Shown: in pieces, positions 27,390 through 36,308 of the stretch
How the letters are laid out: each line of letters starts with the position of its first letter
Position numbering within the stretch: the first letter of the stretch is position 1
Source: Caldilineaceae bacterium
GTDB lineage: Bacteria > Chloroflexota > Anaerolineae > Caldilineales > Caldilineaceae
Reading direction: 5' to 3'
Length of the DNA: 61,651 nucleotides
Assembly: GCA_020634755.1 (NCBI GenBank)
Contig: JACKBC010000041.1
Location: 1-61,651, forward strand
Position numbers and translations under genes: made by a program
The notes under the pieces: model-generated
The model's input: only the letters and a program-made list of their open reading frames with translations
Told to the model about the DNA's origin: nothing
The model's database searches: none

Positions 27390-28172
27390 ATGTTGCTCTG
27401 CATTGATATTGGAAACACAAACATTCTGTTGGGATTGTATGAGGGCGATGTATTGGGACCCCATTGGCGGCTGGCAACAGTGCACGAACGTATGCCAGAT
27501 GAGTTTGCCATGCAGTTGCTGGCGCTCTTCAACTATGCAAACATTGCCCCGGCACAGGTGACCGGCGTAGCCATTGCCTCCGGTGTGGCCACGCTTACTA
27601 GCGTGTGGCGCGAAGTGTGCCAAAACTATTTGCAAGTGGAGCCGCTGGTGGTGACGGGGCAGATGCAAAACGAGTTGCGCATTCTGTATGACAGCCCGTC
27701 ATCGGTGGGCGCCGACCGCATTGTGGATGCTGTGGCCGCTTTTCGCCGCTATGGGGGACCGCTCTGTATTGTGGATTTTGGGACGGCCACCACGTTTGAA
27801 GCCGTGACGGCCGCCGGTGAATATTTGGGCGGCGCCATTGTGCCGGGGATCAACATTTCGGCCGATGCGCTCTATCAGCGGGCCACCAAGTTGCCCAAAG
27901 TCGATCTGGCCCGTCCGCCGTCCGCCATTGGGCGCAATACCATCCACGCCATGCAGTCCGGGCTGCTTTACGGCTATGCCAGCTTGGTCGAAGGCATGGT
28001 GGCCCGCTTTAAAGCCGAACTCGGCCCCGAGACTAAAGTGGTCGGTACCGGCGGTTTGGCCCCCGTCATTGCCGAAGGCACCGATATTCTAGATTACATT
28101 GAACCTTGGCTAACGCTAGAGGGACTCAAGATCATATTTGAGACGACTCATGCCGCGTCTGTAAATAGATAA
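27390..28172 (+). CDS. coaX: Type III pantothenate kinase
   Basis: 260 aa, the usual length. It phosphorylates pantothenate, the first step of coenzyme A synthesis. ASKHA-fold motifs: phosphate-1 loop CIDIGNTNILLGLYEGD at the N-terminus, GADRIVDAVAA (catalytic Asp), VDFGTATTFEAV (phosphate-2) and GTGGLAPVIA (adenosine). AAAGAGG precedes the ATG. It lies 186 bp upstream of coaBC on the same strand, so the region covers non-consecutive CoA steps. Confidence 0.95.
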   Translation: MLLCIDIGNTNILLGLYEGDVLGPHWRLATVHERMPDEFAMQLLALFNYANIAPAQVTGVAIASGVATLTSVWREVCQNYLQVEPLVVTGQMQNELRILYDSPSSVGADRIVDAVAAFRRYGGPLCIVDFGTATTFEAVTAAGEYLGGAIVPGINISADALYQRATKLPKVDLARPPSAIGRNTIHAMQSGLLYGYASLVEGMVARFKAELGPETKVVGTGGLAPVIAEGTDILDYIEPWLTLEGLKIIFETTHAASVNR

Positions 28173-28225
28173 AGACTACCAAGCCCGTCAGGTCTTGTTG
28201 CAGATTTATAAATTAACACCGGCAT

Positions 28226-28258
28226 AGAAGTTCGACTTCTCCGCGAAGTCGAACTTCT
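28226..28258. repeat. AGAAGTTCGACTTC inverted repeat
   Basis: Perfect 14-bp arms around TCCGC, between coaX and coaBC. It has the form of a dispersed palindrome. It is not followed by a T tract, so it is a poor intrinsic terminator. Confidence 0.6.
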
Positions 28259-28358
28259 GGGGTGCCCGTACTATTTTGTTAATACACAAAAAGATCTGAC
28301 TGGTTTAAATCTATATGGCGCCAACAAACAGCGTTTATGAAGAGAAAGAGCCCCTGGG

Positions 28359-29580
28359 GTGACCGAAACATTAAATCCATTGCTCAATAAGCGTATTGTG
28401 CTGGGGGTAACCGGCAGTATCGCTTCTTATAAAGCGGCCGATCTAGCCAGCAAATTGACGCAGTCCGGCGCCCAAGTGGATGCCATCCTCACCGCGGGCG
28501 CCACACGCTTTGTCACCCCTTTGGTCTTTCAATCGGTGAGTGGTCGGCGCGCTTACATCGATGCCGACTTGTGGGGAGATCAGGCGCACGTGCTGCACAT
28601 TGGCCTGGCGCACCATGCCGATTTATTGCTCATTGCGCCGGCCACGGCCAATACATTGGCCAAGCTGGCCCACGGGGTCAGCGACAATTTGCTCTGCGTT
28701 ACCGCGCTGGCTGCGACTTGCCCGCTGCTGGTGGCGCCGGCCATGGATGGCGGCATGTTTAGCCATCCGGCTACGCAGGCCAATATCGCGTTGTTGTCCG
28801 CGCGCGGGGTTCAATTTTGTGGGCCGGAGGAGGGGCACCTGGCCTCTGGGCTGTCCGCCAAGGGGCGCATGAGTGAACCGCTGACGCTATTGGGCCGCGT
28901 CCGCTATCTTTTGGCGCGCGGCGCCATTGCAGGGACATAAAGTCGTGGTGACTGCGGGTGGCACGCGCGAAGCGGTGGACCCCGTGCGTTTTTTGACCAA
29001 CCGGTCGTCGGGCAAGCAGGGCCTTGCGTTGGCTCAAGCCGCACTGGACGCGGGTGCCGATGTCACGCTGATCACCACCAGCGATTTACCGGCGCCGGTG
29101 GGCGTCCGTCGCATTGACGTGGAAAGTGCGCAGCAGATGTTGGATGCGGTGTTGGCCAGTGTGAGCGACGCCCAGCTCTTGTTTATGGCGGCGGCGGTGG
29201 CCGATTTTCGTCCGGCGCAGGTGGCCGACCAGAAAATCAAAAAGCGCAGCGGCATCCCCACACTGGCATTGGCCGCCAATCCAGATATTTTGGCCACCGT
29301 GGCGCAGCAGCGTCAAAACTTTCCGGCGCTGCGCGTGGTTGTGGGCTTTGCCGCAGAAACACAGAACTTGCTCGACAACGCCGCCGCCAAATTGCAATCC
29401 AAGGGGCTGAGCATGATTGTGGCCAACGATGTGAGCGCCGCCGACGCCGGTTTTGCCGTGGAAACCAATCGCGTCACGCTGCTCTATTCCAGCGGCCAGC
29501 GTGAAACATTGCCGCTCCTGAGCAAAACTGCGGTGGCAGAACAAGTGGTGCTGCGCGCCATGCGCCTTTTGAGCCGATGA
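28359..29580 (+). CDS. coaBC: Bifunctional phosphopantothenoylcysteine decarboxylase/synthetase (one apparent frameshift)
   Basis: From GTG 28359 the CoaC half reads KRIVLGVTGSIASYKAADL (FMN-binding), with APATANTLAKLAHG and APAMDGGMF (catalytic region). It runs out of frame at 28932-28934. The CoaB half follows as GHKVVVTAGGTREAVDPVR, TNRSSGKQG, MAAAVADFRP and KIKK, ending at 29580. Deleting one G of GGG gives IAGHKVVVTAGG, the normal linker, so this is one bifunctional gene. It makes 4'-phosphopantetheine from phosphopantothenate and cysteine. Separate coaC and coaB genes are possible (the second frame could start at a downstream alternative start) but less likely. Confidence 0.85.
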
Positions 29581-29590
29581 TTAGCCTAAT

Positions 29591-29646
29591 TTCAGGGAAT
29601 AAAAAAGAGCCGCGTTTGCAAACGCGGCTCTTTTTTATTCCCTGAA
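29591..29646. terminator. Bidirectional intrinsic terminator
   Basis: A perfect 27-bp inverted repeat with a GC loop. It contains AAAAAAGAGCCGCGTTT and the matching AAACGCGGCTCTTTTTT. It can end coaBC on the plus strand and the Crp-family gene on the minus strand. The Crp stop codon (29635-29637) lies inside the stem. Confidence 0.9.
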
Positions 29647-30396
29647 GAATTTACCACTCCCAAACGCCAGCGGTCTCTTTGAGCAGTTCAGATCCAGAAT
29701 GGTAATGCGACGATATCCTAGCTCCACAATCTCTTGACGCTTAAATTCGCGCAAGATGGCGCTCACAGTTTCCCGATATGTTCCTAGATGGTCCGCCAGC
29801 GCTTGATGGCTGACGCCTTTGATGACGCCTTCCTGGTTATCGCCCAGTTCTAACAGAAGCGCAGCCAGCCGTTCAGGCAGCTTTTTATAGGCTACATCTT
29901 CCAAATTATTTTCAACTTGCAACAGCCGCTGGCCGTATGTCTGTAGCAGCCCCCACCCCAGGATTGGGTATTGGGTGGTCATGGAGCGCGCTTCCGAAGC
30001 TGGAATCACCCAGATGGCCACATCTTCCGCCGCTTCGGCAAAGACGTTGGGATCGCTCTGCTGGCTCAGGGCGCCTTCACCAAAAATGGCGCCCGGCTCT
30101 AAGGTGGTGATTACGAGACGACGTCCTTCGTTATTCTTACAGACCAAATTAACTTTGCCGCTCATAAGCACATACATTTTTTCGGTCAGTTCTTGTGCAG
30201 TGGCAACCACTTTGCCGCGCGCAAAGTGTCGAACACGCACTGCCTTATCAAAGGCCGGTTCTTCACTGCGTAAAAGATTCAGCGCATGCATAACGTTGTA
30301 GCCACTGCCTTCTTCTTTGTGCCCCTGCGCGCCCAGTGTATTTGTGCTTGTTCGATTGTATGTGTTTCGACCGCTATCAAAAATTGTGTGATTCAT
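29635..30396 (-). CDS. Crp/Fnr-family transcriptional regulator
   Basis: 253 aa from ATG 30396, chosen because AAAGGAG lies 12 bp upstream. The longer frame to 30459 is rejected. The N-terminal cyclic-nucleotide-binding-type jelly roll has KMYVLMSGKVNLV, GAIFGEGALSQQ and WVIPASEARS. A dimer helix and a winged helix follow, with the recognition helix in ALADHLGTYRETVSAILREF. There are no Fnr-type Cys clusters. The effector is unknown. The gene terminates inside a shared hairpin with coaBC. An inverted repeat upstream (30442-30458) could be its own operator. Confidence 0.92.
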   Translation of the reverse strand: MNHTIFDSGRNTYNRTSTNTLGAQGHKEEGSGYNVMHALNLLRSEEPAFDKAVRVRHFARGKVVATAQELTEKMYVLMSGKVNLVCKNNEGRRLVITTLEPGAIFGEGALSQQSDPNVFAEAAEDVAIWVIPASEARSMTTQYPILGWGLLQTYGQRLLQVENNLEDVAYKKLPERLAALLLELGDNQEGVIKGVSHQALADHLGTYRETVSAILREFKRQEIVELGYRRITILDLNCSKRPLAFGSGKFFRE

Positions 30397-30441
30397 GCTG
30401 GCCTGCTCCTTTCGCGTCGCCCTATATGATAATGCCAAACA

Positions 30442-30458
30442 TGTACAAAAGCCGTACA
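30442..30458. promoter_or_regulatory. Candidate operator of the Crp-family gene
   Basis: TGTAC-aaaagcc-GTACA is a perfect inverted repeat 46-62 bp upstream of the regulator's start codon, followed by more TTGTAC. The spacing suits a dimeric winged-helix protein. Autoregulation is inference. Confidence 0.3.
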
Positions 30459-30496
30459 CATATTGTACTATACTTTTGCAGTTCTGTCCATTGCTT

Positions 30497-30585
30497 ACTC
30501 ACGTTACGCAGCGACAGCCAGTCTGCTAGAGAGAAACAGGAACGTTGGCGAGCCGACGTTCCACCGAGCTTGCGTAACATAAGTT
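30497..30585. repeat. R2 element, long form (89 bp)
   Basis: Ends ACTCACGTTACGCAGC and GCTTGCGTAACATAAGTT are imperfect inverted repeats. About 93 percent identical (6 differences in 89, counted by eye) to the copy at 57249-57338 in the opposite orientation. It includes the inner GAACGTTGGCGAGCCGACGTTC palindrome. Confidence 0.85.
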
Positions 30586-30707
30586 AATTAGACAGACAAA
30601 GACATCATGTAATCATAGCAAAATAATGTTTTAGTTTTATCAAAATTATATATGACTTTTGTTAGCGTTTGATGAGAAAATGGCGAGAGGGGCATTAGTA
30701 ATCTAGC

Positions 30708-31445
30708 TTACGCAAGCTGGATTATCTGATGCCAGCGCTGTTTGAGGGGGGCGGCCAGAGCGGCTTGATCAATGCTTTGCGACAAATTGGATGCGTTGTC
30801 TAGGGTTTGCCCATGGCGTGCTGATTGCACATGGTTTGCAGATTGCACAGCGTGTGCAAATTGTTGACCTAGCGCGATCACCTGGTCCGAAGCGGAGGCG
30901 GAAGCGTGGCGCAGTTTGGCTGCCGCACGTGCGCCAGCCTCAAAAAGAATCTCGGTTGCGTGAGACGAACCATCCGTGAGGTTAAAGACTTGCCGCAGCT
31001 GGCTTTCGCTTACATCCTGGAGCGCTTTGGCAAAAATAGCCACCACCGCCGGATTTTCCGTCCGCGCCGCCATAATGGCCGATTGGCTAAAACAGTAGTC
31101 GCCTGCCAAAATCGTGCTGCCTAATAGGGTTTTGTTGGGGTCTGCTTGACGGGCAGCGTCATCGTGCGGCAGAAGGAGCCGGTGAATTGAGAGCGCCACA
31201 TAAAGCATTTCCAAGGCGGTGGCCAAATGGACGCGCGCCGCTTGCAATGTGGAGCTATCCGGTTCATCAACCCCGGCTGCCAGCACAACACCGGCGCGCA
31301 AATATGGCTGTGCTGAATTCACCTGCGCCGACACGAGCTCGCGCAGCGGTGATTCCAACTCAGTAGCCATTTGCAAAAGGTTATCGTAGACAAGCTGCAT
31401 CTCGCGCTGCAACTCACCAGAGAGAACCACCCAACCGTTTTTCAT
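30708..31445 (-). CDS. Degenerate trans-isoprenyl diphosphate synthase homologue
   Basis: 245 aa, shorter than the usual 320. The alpha-helical pattern of polyprenyl synthetases is visible: YLRAGVVLAAG, then HLATALEMLYVALSIHRLL and LLGSTILAGDYCFSQSAIMAA, which line up with the family's 'HDDVVD...G...AVLAGDYL' region. The catalytic DDxxD is replaced by HDDAARQAD, and the second Asp-rich motif is missing with the C-terminal half. It is therefore probably not a catalyst by itself. It may be a regulatory or small subunit, like the poorly conserved component of heterodimeric heptaprenyl synthases, or a decaying copy. The TAA stop lies in an R2-like CTTGCGTAAGC end. Confidence 0.6.
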   Translation of the reverse strand: MKNGWVVLSGELQREMQLVYDNLLQMATELESPLRELVSAQVNSAQPYLRAGVVLAAGVDEPDSSTLQAARVHLATALEMLYVALSIHRLLLPHDDAARQADPNKTLLGSTILAGDYCFSQSAIMAARTENPAVVAIFAKALQDVSESQLRQVFNLTDGSSHATEILFEAGARAAAKLRHASASASDQVIALGQQFAHAVQSANHVQSARHGQTLDNASNLSQSIDQAALAAPLKQRWHQIIQLA

Positions 31446-31624
31446 AATCTACCAGCAATACTACTGAATGCTCAACGTAATACCAATGGCCGTGTAAAGA
31501 ATCATAAATTGCAGGCCGACTTTCCAAGTTGGCTTGGGTACTTGCCGATTTGGAAAGCCGGCCTACAACGGCTTCTGTTTCATGGCGCTTGGTATGAATA
31601 TCACTATGCACAGCCTGGTGCAGC

Positions 31625-34567
31625 TCAATCGGCCGGTACGCGGTCTTCCGCGGCGCCCGCCCGTTGCTTGCGACCGTGACAGTGCTTATATTTTTTCCCG
31701 CTGCCACAGGGACAGGGATCGTTGCGCCCGACAGACGGCCCGCTATTGCGCACCGGTTCCGGCTTGGCCGGCTCGGTTTGCTCGGGCCCGCGGTGGGCGC
31801 GAATGTTGCGCGCAATGGGCGCTACTTGCGGCTGTTGCTGCACCTGTAGCGAGAAGACCGATTTGACAATGTCGCCACGAATGTCATTCATCAACTCGCC
31901 ATACATGACAAACGCCTCGCGCTGATACGCCACCAGCGGGTCCACTTGCGCAAATGCCTGCAAGCCAATGCCTTCGCGCAGACGGTCCAAATCGGTCAAG
32001 TGACGAACCCAGCGGCTGTCCACCGAATGGAGCATAATGCGCTTTTCGGCAGTGCGCATAAGCTCTTCGCCCAGCTCGGCTTCTTTGGCCGCATAGGCGG
32101 CCAGGAGCCATTTCCACGGCTTGGTCTTCAATCTCGTCACGGCTGAGATTCTGCCATTCTTCCGGCTCAAAATCGGCCGGCATGGGGAAGACCGCGTGTA
32201 GCGATTGGGCCAATTCTTCGACCTGCCACTCGTCGTCATATTCGCTGGCGGTAAAGGCGGAAACAGTGGTTTCTACCTCTTCTTCAATCATGCTTTCAAT
32301 CGAATTCTTCAGCGAGAGTTCAGTCAAAATGCGCCGGCGCTGTTCATAAATGCGATTGCGCTGCTCGTTGACCACCTCGTCATATTTAAGCACATGCTTG
32401 CGAATGTCAAAGTTGTGCCCTTCGACTTTGGTCTGTGAATTTTCAATGGCCCTGCTCACCAGCCCAGCCTCAATGGGCATGTCGTCTTCCACGCCCAGTC
32501 GGCTCATGATGTTGCTCATGCGCTCGCCACCAAAGCGCCGCATCAGCTCATCTTCCATGCTCAGATAGAAGCGGCTGCCGCCGGGGTCGCCCAAACGGCC
32601 AGAACGGCCGCGCAGCTGGTTGTCAATGCGGCGGGCTTCATGGCGCTCGGTGCCCACCACATAGAGACCGCCCACCGATTTTACAAACTCACGGTCTTTT
32701 TCGGTCTCTTTATATTTCGCCGTCAAAACCTGCGCCCAACGGTCCGGATACGTTTTGGTTGGGTCTTGGCCCTGACGCAGCAGTTCCAGGCAGTGGGTCC
32801 ACTGTTCTTGGGGGATCATGGCCAGATCAATATCTTCTTTGCGCAACTGCTCGCGCGCCATGCCCTCTGGGTTGCCGCCCAGCAAAATATCCACACCACG
32901 GCCGGCCATGTTGGTGGCAATGGTAACGGCGCCCGGTTGGCCGGCCTGGGCAATAATCGTGGCCTCCCGCTCGTGATTTTTGGCGTTGAGCACTTCATGT
33001 TCAATGCCGCGGCGTTTGAGCAGCTGGCTAATAAATTCAGACGTTTCGATGGCCACCGTACCCACCAGCACCGGCTGCCGTTGGCTATACGCCTCGGCAA
33101 TATCATCCAGCAGCGCTTTATATTTGGCCTCTACCGTGCGATAGACCAGATCGGCCATGTCGTCGCGAATGACGGGTCGATAGGTGGGCACGCTGATGAC
33201 GTCCAGATCGTAAATGCTGCCAAACTCTTCTTCTTCGGTCTTGGCGGTACCGGTCATGCCGGACAGCTTGTCATACATGCGGAAGAAATTCTGGAACGTA
33301 ATGGTTGCCAGCGTCATCGATTCATTTTGAACTTTAACGCCTTCTTTGGCCTCAATGGCCTGATGTAGACCTTCGCTATAGCGTCGGCCTTCCATCAAGC
33401 GGCCGGTAAAGTCATCGACAATGACTACTTCGTTGCCGCGTACAATGTAATCTTTGTCCCGTTTAAATAAGGCATAGGCGCGCAGCGCGTTGTCCAGATA
33501 GGGATCATCTCAAAGTGTTCGGGATCATACAGATTTTCCAGCCCCAACCGCTGCTCGATCATGGCAATGCCATCTTCGGTTAGCGTGGCCACGCGTTCTT
33601 TTTCGTTGACCTCAAAGTGCTTTTCGGGTTGCAGCGTGCGCACCAGTTGGGCAAAGGTGGCATAATGATTGGAGCTCTCACGCGCTTCGCCGGAGATGAT
33701 CAGCGGTGTGCGCCGTCGATCAGAATATTGTCGACTTCGTCAATAATGGCGTAATGGAGTTCGCGTTGGGTTCAGGCGTTCCAGATCGACCACCATGTTG
33801 TCGCGCAAATAGTCAAAGCCGAACTCGTTGTTGGTGCCATACAGAATATCGGCCTGGTAGGCTTCTTTGCGCGTAGTTGGGCGCAGCGAGAGGAAGCGAT
33901 CATCCTCGGTGGGGAAATCCGGGTCAAAGACAAAGCTGCCGGAATTGGGGTTGCCCGCACTGTTTTGGATCACCGCCGCACTCAGCCCCAGCAGGTGGTA
34001 AATCGGCCCCATGAGCTGCAAACCCACTTTAGAAAGATAGTCATTGGGCGTCACCAGATGGACGCCGCGCCCGGTCAGCGCGTTGAGGTAAAGCGGCAGC
34101 GTGGCGACCAGCGTCTTCCCTTCACCAGTTTTCATTTCGGCGATCTTCCCATCATGCAGCACCATGCCACCGATGAGCTGTACGTCATAATGACGCTGGC
34201 CGCGGGTTCGCTTGCTGGCTTCACGCACAGCGGCAAAAGCTTCGGGTAGAATTTCGTTGAGCACATCGCGTTCTACGGCTAGCTGCTCTTTCTGGACGCG
34301 TTCCAGATCGGCGCGGGCAAACTTCTGGTCATCTGTGCCCAACACCTCCATATAGTACGCCTTGGCTTCCGCTACATGCTCGCCAACTTCGGCCGTGGCC
34401 TCTTGAATGCGCTGGCGAAATTCTTGCGTCATGGCGGACAGTTCGGCGTCACTCTTGGCCTCAAAGGTAGGCTCCAGGGCGTTGATCTCCTCAACAACGG
34501 GCATGTACCGCTTGATTGCCTTATCATTGGGGTCGCCGATGACCGAATATAATAATTTTTTAAACAT
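31625..34567 (-). CDS. secA: Preprotein translocase ATPase SecA (at least four apparent frameshifts)
   Basis: The SecA motor drives Sec-dependent export. Read from ATG 34567: NPND-type start, MKTGEGKTLVATLPLYLNAL (Walker A), VHLVTPNDYLSKVG, GTNNEFGFDYLRDNM, ELHYAIIDEVDNILIDGA (Walker B/DEAD-like), GMTGTAKTEEEEF, VTIATNMAGRGVDILLGGNP and LRGRSGRLGDPG. It ends in the zinc motif CPCGSGKKYKHCHG. The frame changes near 33762, 33710, 33502 (ATCCC lacking one C) and 32108. Every piece is well conserved and in order, so the breaks are probably sequence errors in one essential gene of about 980 aa. No second secA is visible in the window. Confidence 0.85.
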
Positions 34568-34723
34568 AATGAATTCCTTCAGAACGCTATACTCAACTTC
34601 TATCCCTATTTTACTTTAATCCCATTATACTCGCATTGGAGCAAAATTAGAAGAAATTGCGCTGCATCAAATCGGAACCGGCCCGAACTTTCATTGGGCA
34701 TATTGCTCATTTGGGGTAAATAG

Positions 34724-34757
34724 AATCACCCCAGGTCCATTTGAACCTGGGGTGATT
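34724..34757 (-). terminator. Terminator-like hairpin after hsp20
   Basis: Perfect 13-bp arms AATCACCCCAGGT / ACCTGGGGTGATT with an 8-base loop, 19 bp past the hsp20 stop in its direction of transcription. It is followed by TTCTATTT on the minus strand. It isolates hsp20 from secA. Confidence 0.7.
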
Positions 34758-34776
34758 GGCCATCAGAAAGGAGGGC

Positions 34777-35232
34777 TTATTTGGCTACAACTTTAATCTG
34801 CTTGGGCTTGGCCGCTTCGGCCTTGGGAATGGACAGCGTCAGCGCCCCATTCTCGAAAACGGCCTCAATTTTGTCCACATCGACCGGTACGTTGAAGGTC
34901 AGTTTGCGCTCGAAGGAGCCATTAAACAGCTCGCGCTTGAGAAACTTGACGTCTTCACCTACGCTGGGGAATTCGCCGCGAATGGTCAGCTCATCGCCCT
35001 CAAATGTGATTTCAACTGAATCGGGTGCAACGCCGGGCAAATAGGCCTGCACCATGTAGGTGTCTTCCTGGGTCCAGGCGTTGATGGGCAGAACCATCTT
35101 GCGCTCTGTAGCGCCATTTTCGCCATTGGTGCTGCCACCGTTGCGAGCGTAATCGTAGGCGTACGAGCGATTCATGGCGTCAGCCATATTCATAAAGTCG
35201 CGGACCATACCATTGTAAGTTCGGATGCTCAT
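34777..35232 (-). CDS. Small heat shock protein, Hsp20 family
   Basis: 151 aa. An alpha-crystallin domain spans residues 45-145, with PINAWTQEDTYMVQAYLPG and the family C-terminal GALTLSIPKAEAAKPKQI (A-x-x-x-n-G-v-L pattern). It binds unfolding proteins as an oligomeric holdase, without ATP. A Tyr/Asn/Gly-rich N-terminal arm with ATERKM precedes the domain. AAAGGA precedes the ATG. A terminator hairpin follows it. It is probably stress-induced, but no CIRCE-type operator was seen. Confidence 0.94.
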   Translation of the reverse strand: MSIRTYNGMVRDFMNMADAMNRSYAYDYARNGGSTNGENGATERKMVLPINAWTQEDTYMVQAYLPGVAPDSVEITFEGDELTIRGEFPSVGEDVKFLKRELFNGSFERKLTFNVPVDVDKIEAVFENGALTLSIPKAEAAKPKQIKVVAK

Positions 35233-35614
35233 AGTTAGTTTTCCTTTTGCTAATATCTAATATAATGTACTAAGTGTCTGCCCGTAAATTCTCTGTGCCA
35301 AACCGATCTGCCAGAGACCGCATAGGATTCACAACCGAATTTACGGATGGCTTCTAAATTGGCATTCTGTGGGAAACGCAGGTTCCCCCAAATAATTGTT
35401 ATTTTCGGTACAAGCTTATAGAAGGTGCAAATAAATCTGACACTCATGCCCGTACCGCTATCATGTCACTTTTATTTGCGTTCTCTATTAGAGTTGCAAC
35501 ACTCTCTTGCCAAACGCTCTGTTGCTTGCGTTGATGATTATTAGTCTAGGCGGCTTGTGTTAGATGGGCGTTGGCGGATTGTCAGTGCTAAATATGTGCT
35601 GCGTCTGATTTTTG
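35233..35614. other. Intergenic region with R3 repeat
   Basis: No supported gene. The 65-bp R3 element lies at 35282-35346. The remainder to 35614 is AT-rich with no recognised signal. The minus-strand frame 35447-35250 is a read-through of R3 and is not accepted as a gene. Confidence 0.55.
35282..35346 (-). repeat. R3 element, copy 1 (65 bp)
   Basis: Ends in a perfect 10-bp terminal inverted repeat CCGTAAATTC / GAATTTACGG. 57 of 65 bases match the copy at 48159-48223, which lies in the opposite orientation. It contains the shared core GTCTCTGGCAGATCGGTTTG. Only intergenic here. Confidence 0.85.
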
Positions 35615-35890
35615 TTAGCGCCGCTTATTCTCTTCTGGCTTGTCTGCTGTAGCCAGCTTGATTTGCACAGGACATGCCGTTGCGTTCATGGCTAGCCGAA
35701 ATGCCAACCGATGAAGTTGTTCATCCAGCGTCCAGCCGTGTAGCACCACCACCAATTGCCCGGCTTCATTGCGTTCGGTCCGTACATCGATGCGCGCCGA
35801 TGCGCTATTGAGCGATGGGTGGCGCGCCATGGCGTCGCGTACTCGCCAGGCAACCATTTTTTCTGCCGCATTGTTCGATACTTTGACCAT
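35615..35890 (-). CDS. Small BON-like domain protein
   Basis: 91 aa. A GAGGAG ribosome-binding site precedes the ATG. The protein begins MVKVSNNAAEKMVAWRV and has GQLVVVLHGWTLDEQLHRLAF, followed by ACPVQIKL. This 'V.V.G...' beta-alpha pattern resembles BON domains, which bind lipids or polymers. It has no signal peptide. Function unknown and the family call is tentative. Confidence 0.5.
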   Translation of the reverse strand: MVKVSNNAAEKMVAWRVRDAMARHPSLNSASARIDVRTERNEAGQLVVVLHGWTLDEQLHRLAFRLAMNATACPVQIKLATADKPEENKRR

Positions 35891-36308
35891 TGTCTGTCAT
35901 CTCCTCAACCATACAAGCCATTTACGGCTTTATCCATACTATACACGGCTAATGTTTGATCTACGTCAATATGCCGTATGTAGTCTGTTAGAATCGGGAC
36001 TTACACTAAAATTTAGTAAATGCAAACAGGTTCACGTGTGGCAGTTGCGGGCGCGGCGTAAGCCGTGAGAATATGACCTACAGGTTGATGCAAGCTAAAT
36101 TATCCGTTTGTGATTCAAGACGCTTTTGTGGTCAGGCGTCTTCTCCTCTATACTGTCTGTTCAACGTACTATCTGTTCAACGCACTATCTGTTCAACGTA
36201 CTGTCTGTTCAACGTACTGTGATTGGTTGCCGTGGATTCTTTGTCCAATAAATTTCTGAGTTTTACTAGCGCTCGATGCACCTTTAGAAGTCACCAACAT
36301 TTGGAACT
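35891..36308. other. Divergent intergenic region upstream of the rmd-gmd operon
   Basis: Contains a possible hairpin AAGACGC..GCGTCTT (36117-36142), then a four-copy 16-bp tandem repeat (36152-36215). The operon start at 36309 has no clear ribosome-binding site. Nothing else is recognised. Confidence 0.55.
36152..36215 (+). repeat. 16-bp tandem repeat, four units
   Basis: Units ACTGTCTGTTCAACGT, ACTATCTGTTCAACGC, ACTATCTGTTCAACGT and ACTGTCTGTTCAACGT in direct series, with a partial fifth (ACTGT). Each carries GTTCAACG. It lies about 94 bp before the rmd start. It could bind a regulator cooperatively or vary by slippage. Confidence 0.8.

Larger units (their letters stand above)
30397..30707. 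other. Intergenic region upstream of the Crp-family gene
   Basis: Contains the 5-7-5 inverted repeat at 30442-30458, the 89-bp R2 element at 30497-30585 and an AT-rich segment from 30586 to 30700. The last 10-15 bases are an R2-type end (AGCTTACGCAAGCTGG, 30709-30721), which runs into the downstream gene's stop. Confidence 0.55.

Noticed and set aside
28359..29580. Programmed frameshift in coaBC
   Set aside because: No slippery heptamer or stimulatory structure at 28932. The same one-base homopolymer pattern recurs in unrelated genes, so sequence error is simpler.
35250..35447. 65-codon minus frame at R3 copy 1
   Set aside because: Its translated core comes from the R3 repeat. No start signal or domain.
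36152..36215. CRISPR-like reading of the 16-bp repeats
   Set aside because: Units are directly adjacent without spacers, far too short for CRISPR repeats, and no cas gene is present.
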